From Andrena cerasifolii (Eukaryota > Arthropoda > Insecta > Hymenoptera > Andrenidae), in NCBI RefSeq assembly GCF_050908995.1, contig NW_027484911.1, positions 248,001 to 312,000 on the forward strand: a stretch of 64,000 bases of DNA, read 5' to 3'. The translations under genes were made by a program, and so were the position numbers. The first letter of the stretch is position 1. Each line of letters begins with the position of its first letter. Below, one piece after another: positions 56,109-64,000 of this stretch. Below the pieces are notes generated by a model, which did not search any database, was not told the origin of the DNA, and was given only the letters and a program-made list of their open reading frames with translations.

Positions 56109-59100
56109 ATATTCAAAAACCGATATTGAAAAACTTATATCGAAAAACTGATATTGAAAAACCGATGTTGAAAAACCGATATTGAAAAACCGATATTGAA
56201 AAACACATATTGAAAAACAAATATTGAAAAACCGATATTGAAAAACCGATATTGAAAAACCGATATTGAAAAACCGATATTGAAAAACCGATATTGAATC
56301 CGATATTAGAACCGATATTCAAAAACCGATATTGAATCCGATATTAGAACCGATATTCAAAAACCGATATTGAAAAACAAATATTGAAAAACTGATATTG
56401 AAAAACCGATATTGAAAAACCGATATTGAAAACCCGATATTGAAAAACCGATATTGAAACCGATATTGAAAAACCGATATTGAAAAACCGATATTGAAAA
56501 ACCGATATTGAAACCGATATTAGAACCGATATTGAAAAACTTATATCGAAAAACTGATATTGAAAAACCGATGTTGAAAAACCGATATTGAAAAACCGAT
56601 ATTGAAAAACACATTGAAAAACAAATATTGAAAAACTTATATCGAAAAACTGATATTGCAAAACCGATATTGAAAAACCGATATTGAAAAACCGATATTG
56701 AAAAACCGATATTGAAAAACAAATATTGAAAAACCGATATCGAAAAACCGATATTGAAAAACCGATATTGAAAAACCGATATTGAAAAACCGATATTGAA
56801 ACCGATATTGAAACCGATATTGAAAAACTTATATCGAAAAACTGATATTGAAAAACTTATATCGAAAAACTGATATTGCAAAACCGATATTGAAAAACCG
56901 ATATTGAAAAACCGATATTGAAAAACCGATATTGAAAAACCGATATTGAAAAACAAATATTGAAAAACTGATATCGAAAAACTGATATTGAAAAACCGAT
57001 ATTTAAAAACCGATATTGAAACCGATATTCAAAAACCGATATTCAAAAACCGATATTGAAAAACTGATATTGCAAAACCGATATTCAAAAACCTATATTG
57101 AAACCGATATTAGAACCGATATTCAAAAACCGATATTCAAAAACCGATATTGAAAACCAAATATTGAAAAACTGATATCGAAAAATTGATATTGAAAAAC
57201 CGATATTGAAAAACCGATATTGAAAAACAAATATTGAAAAACCGATATTGAAAAACCGATATTGAATCCGATATTAGAACCGATATTGAAAAACCGATAT
57301 TGAAAAACAAATATTGAAAAACTGATATCGAAAAACTGATATTAAAAAACCGATATTGAAAAACCGATATTGAAAAACACATATTGAAAAACAAATATTG
57401 AAAAACCGATATTGAAAAACCGATATTGAAAAACCGATATTGAAAAACCGATATTGAAAAACCGATATTGAAAAACCTATATCGAAAAACTGATATTGCA
57501 AAACCGATATTGAATCCGATATTAGAACCGATATTCAAAAACCGATATTGAATCCGATATTAGAACCGATATTCAAAAACCGATATTGAAAAACCGATAT
57601 TGAAAAACCGATATTGAAAAACCGATATTGAAAAACAAATATTGAAAAACTGATATCGAAAAACTGATATTGAAAAACCGATATTGAAAAACCGATATTG
57701 AAACCGATATTCAAAAGCCGATATTGAAAAACCGATATTGGAGAACAAATGTTGAAAAACTGATATCGAAAAACTGATATTGAAAGCCCGATATTGAAAA
57801 ACCGATATTGAAACCGATATTGAAAAACAAATATTGAAAAACTGATATCGAAAAACTGATATTGAAAAACCGATATTGAAAAACCGATATTGAAACCGAT
57901 ATTGCAAAACCGATATTGAAAAACCGATATTGAAAAACCGATATTGAAAAACCGATATTGAAACCGATATTGCAAAATCGATATTGAAAAACCGATATCG
58001 AAAAAACAATATTGAAAAACTTATATCGAAAAACTGATATTGCAAAACCGATATTGAAAAACAAATATTGAATCCGATATTAGAACCGATATTCAAAAAC
58101 CGATATTGAATCCGATATTAGAACCGATATTCAAAAACCGATATTGAAAAACTTATATCGAAAAACTGATATTGAAAAACCGATGTTGAAAAACCGATAT
58201 TGAAAAACCGATATTGAAAAACACATATTGAAAAACAAATATTGAAAAACCGATATTGAAAAACCGATATTGAAAAACCGATATTGAAAAACCGATATTG
58301 AATCCGATATTAGAACCGATATTCAAAAACCGATATTGAATCCGATATTAGAACCGATATTCAAAAACCGATATTGAAAAACAAATATTGAAAAACTGAT
58401 ATTGAAAAACCGATATTGAAAAACCGATATTGAAAACCCGATATTGAAAAACCGATATTGAAACCGATATTAGAACCGATATTGAAAAACTTATATCGAA
58501 AAACTGATATTGAAAAACCGATATAGAAAAACCAATATTGAAAAACTTATATCGAAAAACTGATATTGCAAAACCGATATTGAAAAACAAATATTGAATC
58601 CGATATTAGAACCGATATTCAAAAACCGATATTGAATCCGATATTAGAACCGATATTCAAAAACCGATATTGAAAAACAAATATTGAAAAACTGATATTA
58701 AAAAACCGATATTGAAAAACCGATATTGAAAAACCGATATTGAAAAACCGATATTGAAACCGATATTAGAACCGATATTGAAAAACTTATATCGAAAAAC
58801 TGATATTGAAAAACCGATGTTGAAAAACCGATATTGAAAAACCGATATTGAAAAACACATATTGAAAAACAAATATTGAAAAACCGATATTGAAAAACCG
58901 ATATTGAAAAACCGATATTGAAAAACCGATATTGAAAAACCTATATCGAAAAACTGATATTGAAAAACCGATATTGAAAAACAAATATTGAATCCGATAT
59001 TAGAACCGATATTCAAAAACCGATATTGAATCCGATATTAGAACCGATATTTAAAAACCGATATTGAAAAACAAATATTGAAAAACTGATATTGAAAAAC

Positions 59101-61600
59101 CGATATTGAAAAACCGATATTGAAAAACCGATATTGAAACCGATATTAGAACCGATATTGAAAAACTTATATCGAAAAACTGATATTGCAAAACCGATAT
59201 GGAAAAACCGATATTGAAACCGATATTGAAAAACCGATATCGAAAAAACAATATTGAAAAACTTATATCGAAAAACTGATATTGCAAAACCGATATTGAA
59301 AAACCGATATTGCATCCGATATTAGCACCGATATTCAAAAACCGATATTGAATCCGATATTGAAAAACCGATATTGAAAAACCGATATTGAAAAACCGAT
59401 ATTGAAAAACCGATATTGAAAAACCGATATTGAAAAACCTATATCGAAAAACTGATATTGCAAAACCGATATTGAAAAACAAATATTGAATCCGATATTA
59501 GAACCGATATTCAAAAACCGATATTGAATCCGATATTAGAACCGATATTGAAAAACCGATATTGAAAAACAAGTATTGAAAAACTGATATTGAAAAACCG
59601 ATATTGAAAAACCGATATTGAAAACCCGATATTGAAAAACCGATATTGAAACCGATATTAGAACCGATATTGAAAAACTTATATCGAAAAACTGATATTG
59701 AAAAACCGATATAGAAAAACCAATATTGAAAAACTTATATCGAAAAACTGATATTGCAAAACCGATATTGAAAAACAAATATTGAATCCGATATTAGAAC
59801 CGATATTCAAAAACCGATATTGAATCCGATATTAGAACCGATATTCAAAAACCGATATTGAAAAACAAATATTGAAAAACTGATATTGAAAAACCGATAT
59901 TGAAAAACCGATATTGAAAAACCTATATCGAAAAACTGATATTGCAAAACCGATATTGAAAAACAAATATTGAATCCGATATTAGAACCGATATTCAAAA
60001 ACCGATATTGAATCCGATATTAGAACCGATATTCAAAAACCGATATTGAAAAACAAGTATCGAAAAACTGATATTGAAAAACCGATATTGAAAAACCGAT
60101 ATTGAAAAACCGATATTGAAAAACACATATTGAAAAACAAATATTGAAAAACCGATATTGAAAAACCGATATTGAAAAACCGATATTGAAAAACCGATAT
60201 TGAAAAACCGATATTGAAAAACCTATATCGAAAAACTGATATTGCAAAACCGATATTGAAAAACAAATATTGAATCCGATATCAGAACCGATATTCAAAA
60301 ACCGATATTGAATCCGATATTAGAACCGATATTGAAAAACTTATATCGAAAAACTGATATTGCAAAACCGATATTGAAAAACAAACATTGAATCCGATAT
60401 TAGAACCGATATTCAAAAACCGATATTGAAAAACAAATATTGAATAACTGATATTGAAAAACTGATATTGAAAAACCGATATTGAAAAACCGATATTGAA
60501 AACCCGATATTGAAAAACCGATATTGAAACCGATATTAGAACCGATATTGAAAAACTTATATCGAAAAACTGATATTGAAAAACCGATATAGAAAAACCA
60601 ATATTGAAAAACTTATATCGAAAAACTGATATTGCAAAACCGATATTGAAAAACAAATATTGAATCCGATATTAGAACCGATATTCAAAAACCGATATTG
60701 AATCCGATATTAGAACCGATATTCAAAAACCGATATTGAAAAACAAATATTGAAAAACTGATATTAAAAAACCGATATTGAAAAACCGATATTGAAAAAC
60801 CGATATTGAAAAACCGATATTGAAACCGATATTAGAACCGATATTGAAAAACTTATATCGAAAAACTGATATTGAAAAACCGATATTGAAAAACCGATAT
60901 TGAAAAACACATATTGAAAAACAAATATTGAAAAACCGATATTGAAAAACCGATATTGAAAAACCGATATTGAAAAACCGATATTGAAAAACCTATATCG
61001 AAAAACTGATATTGAAAAACCGATATTGAAAAGCAAATATTGAATCCGATATTAGAACCGATATTCAAAAACCGATATTGAATCCGATATTAGAACCGAT
61101 ATTTAAAAACCGATATTGAAAAACAAATATTGAAAAACTGATATTGAAAAACCGATATTGAAAAACCGATATTGAAAAACCGATATTGAAACCGATATTA
61201 GAACCGATATTGAAAAACTTATATCGAAAAACTGATATTGCAAAACCGATATGGAAAAACCGATATTGAAACCGATATTGAAAAACCGATATCGAAAAAA
61301 CAATATTGAAAAACTTATATCGAAAAACTGATATTGCAAAACCGATATTGAAAAACCGATATTGCATCCGATATTAGCACCGATATTCAAAAACCGATAT
61401 TGAATCCGATATTGAAAAACCGATATTGAAAAACCGATATTGAAAAACCGATATTGAAAAACCGATATTGAAAAACCGATATTGAAAAACCGATATTGAA
61501 AAACCTATATCGAAAAACTGATATTGCAAAACCGATATTGAAAAACAAATATTGAATCCGATATTAGAACCGATATTCAAAAACCGATATTGAATCCGAT
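56071..61600 (+). repeat. 5.35-5.50 kb tandem HOR, copy 2
   Basis: Second copy of the unit, directly abutting the first. It contains 150 bp that copy 1 lacks near 51.4 kb (paired ttgaaa 12-bp units, doubled cttatatcg/ctgatattg and a canonical run; about 56795-56945). That stretch is present in the related modules at 11.6, 32.5, 39.9 and 49.2 kb, so copy 1 has most likely lost it. Confidence 0.9.
57505..57975 (+). repeat. ggagaacaaatgttg module, copy 10 (marker at 57740)
   Basis: Exact 5,501-bp counterpart of copy 9, including the atcgat unit near 57976. Last occurrence in the window. Confidence 0.88.
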
Positions 61601-62370
61601 ATTAGAACCGATATTGAAAAACCGATATTGAAAAACAAGTATTGAAAAACTGATATTGAAAAACCGATATTGAAAAACCGATATTGAAAACCCGATATTG
61701 AAAAACCGATATTGAAACCGATATTAGAACCGATATTGAAAAACTTATATCGAAAAACTGATATTGAAAAACCGATATAGAAAAACCAATATTGAAAAAC
61801 TTATATCGAAAAACTGATATTGCAAAACCGATATTGAAAAACAAATATTGAATCCGATATTAGAACCGATATTCAAAAACCGATATTGAATCCGATATTA
61901 GAACCGATATTCAAAAACCGATATTGAAAAACAAATATTGAAAAACTGATATTGAAAAACCGATATTGAAAAACCGATATTGAAAAACCTATATCGAAAA
62001 ACTGATATTGCAAAACCGATATTGAAAAACAAATATTGAATCCGATATTAGAACCGATATTCAAAAACCGATATTGAATCCGATATTAGAACCGATATTC
62101 AAAAACCGATATTGAAAAACAAGTATCGAAAAACTGATATTGAAAAACCGATATTGAAAAACCGATATTGAAAAACCGATATTGAAAAACACATATTGAA
62201 AAACAAATATTGAAAAACCGATATTGAAAAACCGATATTGAAAAACCGATATTGAAAAACCGATATTGAAAAACCGATATTGAAAAACCTATATCGAAAA
62301 ACTGATATTGCAAAACCGATATTGAAAAACAAATATTGAATCCGATATCAGAACCGATATTCAAAAACCG
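61600..62370 (+). repeat. Extra copy of part of the nested 2.05-kb repeat
   Basis: Sentences at 61602, 61873 and 62086 match 59536, 59807 and 60020 at a 2,066-bp offset. They continue the array where the 5.5-kb HOR would have switched to the cttatatcg/ccgatgttg module. All share gaaccgatattg in place of the usual ttcaaaaacc ahead of caagtattg, and the gtatcg unit (about 62124, 60058). Confidence 0.85.
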
Positions 62371-64000
62371 ATATTGAATCCGATATTAGAACCGATATTG
62401 AAAAACTTATATCGAAAAACTGATATTGCAAAACCGATATTGAAAAACAAATATTGAATCCGATATTAGAACCGATATTCAAAAACCGATATTGAATCCG
62501 ATATTAGAACCGATATTCAAAAACCGATATTGAAAAACAAATATTGAATAACTGATATTGAAAAACCGATATTGAAAAACACATATTGAAAAACAAATAT
62601 TGAAAAACCGATATTGAAAAACCGATATTGAAAAACCTGTATCGAAAAACTGATATTGCAAAACCGATATTGAAAAACAAATATTGAATCCGATATTAGA
62701 ACCGATATTCAAAAACCGATATTGAATCCGATATTAGAACCGATATTCAAAAACCGATATTGAAAAACAAGTATTGAAAAACTGATATTGAAAAACCGAT
62801 ATTGAAAAACCGATATTGAAAACCCGATATTGAAAAACCGATATTGAAACCGATATTAGAACCGATATTGAAAAACTTATATCGAAAAACTGATATTGAA
62901 AAACCGATATAGAAAAACCAATATTGAAAAACTTATATCGAAAAACTGATATTGCAAAACCGATATTGAAAAACAAATATTGAATCCGATATTAGAACCG
63001 ATATTCAAAAACCGATATTGAATCCGATATTAGAACCGATATTCAAAAACCGATATTGAAAAACAAATATTGAAAAACTGATATTGAAAAACCGATATTG
63101 AAAAACCGATATTGAAAAACAAATATTGAATCCGATATTAGAACCGATATTCAAAAACCGATATTGAATCCGATATTAGAACCGATATTCAAAAACCGAT
63201 ATTGAAAAACAAATATTGAAAAACTGATATTGAAAAACCGATAATGAAAAACCGATATTGAAAAACCGATATTGAAAAACCGATATTGAAACCGATATTA
63301 GAACCGATATTGAAAAACTTATATCGAAAAACCGATATTGCAAAACCGATATTGAAAAACAAATATTGAATCCGATATTAGAACCGATATTCAAAAACCG
63401 ATATTGAATCCGATATTAGAACCGATATTCAAAAACCGATATTGAATCCGATATTAGAACCGATATTCAAAAACCGATATTGAAAAACAAATATTGAAAA
63501 ACTGATATTGAAAAACCGGTATTGAAAAACCGATATTGAAAAACCGATATTGAAAAACCGATATTGAAAAACCGATATTGAAACCGATATTAGAACCGAT
63601 ATTGAAAAACTTATATCGAAAAACTGATATTGAAAAACCGATATTGAAAAACCGATATTGAAAAACCGATATTGAAAAACACATATTGAAAAACAAATAT
63701 TGAAAAACCGATATTGAATAACCGATATTGAAAAACCGATATTGAAAAACCGATATTGAAAAACCGATATTGAAAAACCTATATCGAAAAACTGATATTG
63801 CAAAACCGATATTGAAAAACAAATATTGAATCCGATATCAGAACCGATATTCAAAAACCGATATTGAATCCGATATTAGAACCGATATTGAAAAACTTAT
63901 ATCGAAAAACTGATATTGCAAAACCGATATTGAAAAACAAATATTGAATCCGATATTAGAACCGATATTCAAAAACCGATATTGAATCCGATATTAGAAC
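62371..64000 (+). repeat. Right-hand end: mixed sentences, array continues
   Basis: A standard 296-bp caagtattg sentence (62734) is flanked by shortened sentences with private units: gaataactg (about 62547), cctgtatcg (about 62637), ccgataatg (about 63240), ccggtattg (about 63517) and gaataaccg (about 63717). It ends in mid-connector at 64000. I see nothing here except satellite. Confidence 0.9.
63369..63482 (+). repeat. 38-bp connector, three tandem copies
   Basis: Three connectors at 63369, 63407 and 63445, near the right edge of the window. Neighbouring monomers carry changes I saw nowhere else (ccgataatg near 63240, ccggtattg near 63517, gaataaccg near 63717), so this end is not a recent copy of any other part of the window. 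Confidence 0.9.

Larger units (their letters stand above)
1..64000 (+). repeat. Satellite DNA array, 14/12-bp monomer, fills the window
   Basis: Every line of the sequence is made of tandem variants of the 14-bp monomer aaaaaccgatattg. The spacer before the core is either five bases (14-bp unit) or three bases (12-bp unit, for example ccgatattgaaa, ccgatattagaa, ccgatattgaat). All units have the same orientation; I found no inverted segment and no T run longer than three on the + strand. No unique sequence, transposon or gene interrupts the array, and both window edges lie inside it. An array like this is typical of eukaryotic constitutive heterochromatin; that placement is inference, because no flanking DNA is visible. 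The family is not one I can name. Strand is given as the one carrying the A5 tracts. Confidence 0.97.

Noticed and set aside
1..64000. Hundreds of - strand open frames of 60-377 codons that resemble a hydrophobic repeat protein family
   Set aside because: All translate the same satellite monomer, overlap each other in different frames, begin mainly at TTG and end at repeat-encoded stops. Two or three frames are open at once over the same DNA, which is expected from a stop-free 14-bp unit and not from selection on protein.
1..64000. Telomeric repeat or replication-origin iterons
   Set aside because: The unit is not a known telomere motif, and iteron arrays are tens to hundreds of bp beside a replication gene, not 64 kb with higher-order structure.
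1..64000. CENP-B box inside the monomer
   Set aside because: The core ccgatattg and its variants do not fit the CENP-B box consensus; no related motif was seen.
1..64000. Regulatory reading of cgata/tatcg motifs (insulator or circadian-type elements)
   Set aside because: The motif is simply part of every monomer. Without knowing the organism or binding data, its presence says nothing about function.
1..64000. A new gene-based biological system hidden in the window
   Set aside because: I looked on both strands for any stretch that is not a monomer variant and found none. The only organised structure is the repeat hierarchy itself.

Overview
The whole 64 kb window is one uninterrupted satellite DNA array. 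I see no protein-coding gene, RNA gene, transposon, CRISPR array or stretch of unique sequence. The basic unit is a 14-bp monomer, aaaaaccgatattg on the + strand, mixed with 12-bp versions. Roughly 4,700 monomers fill the window, all head-to-tail in the same orientation. Both edges lie inside the array, so it is longer than the window. An array of this size and purity, with layered higher-order structure, suggests eukaryotic heterochromatin (centromeric, pericentromeric or subtelomeric). I do not recognise the satellite and cannot name the organism. Monomer composition implies about 27-28% G+C and strong strand asymmetry, with A about twice as common as T on the + strand.

The array is built in layers. 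(1) Monomers of 14 or 12 bp have a set of recurring core variants: ccgatattg, ctgatattg, caaatattg, caagtattg, cacatattg, cttatatcg, cctatatcg, ccaatattg and others. (2) A 38-bp connector (12+14+12 bp) usually occurs as a pair and acts as punctuation. (3) 'Sentences' of about 240, 296 or 370 bp run between connector pairs; one type has at least 19 copies that look identical when translated. (4) Kilobase higher-order repeats (HORs) differ from region to region.

Layout. 1-4.3 kb: partial modules repeated at offset 3,410 and again at 13-14.8 kb. 0.8-2.4 kb: copied at 6.1-7.8 kb. 5.6-11.1 kb: a near-perfect 2,964-bp tandem duplication. 11.2-17.3 kb: the most diverged part, holding five of the six single-base indels I found. 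17.3-19.5 kb: mixed sentences. 19.5-24.9 kb: a 2.6-2.86 kb tandem HOR. 25-28 kb: mixed sentences. 28.1-44.6 kb: a 6.46-kb HOR in two full copies and one partial copy, with a 1,012-bp tandem duplication at the end of the first. 44-50.7 kb: a 2.35-2.94 kb partial duplication and mixed modules. 50.7-61.6 kb: a 5.35-5.50 kb HOR in two copies, with a nested repeat of about 2.05 kb. 61.6-64 kb: part of that nested repeat again, then mixed sentences to the edge.

The many open frames on the - strand are arithmetic by-products. Three 14-bp monomers make 42 bp, or 14 codons, and the reverse complement of the monomer has no stop in any phase, so all three - frames read the same 14-residue cycle (FQYRFFNIGFSISV). 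Nearly all of these frames begin at TTG. They should not be annotated as proteins.
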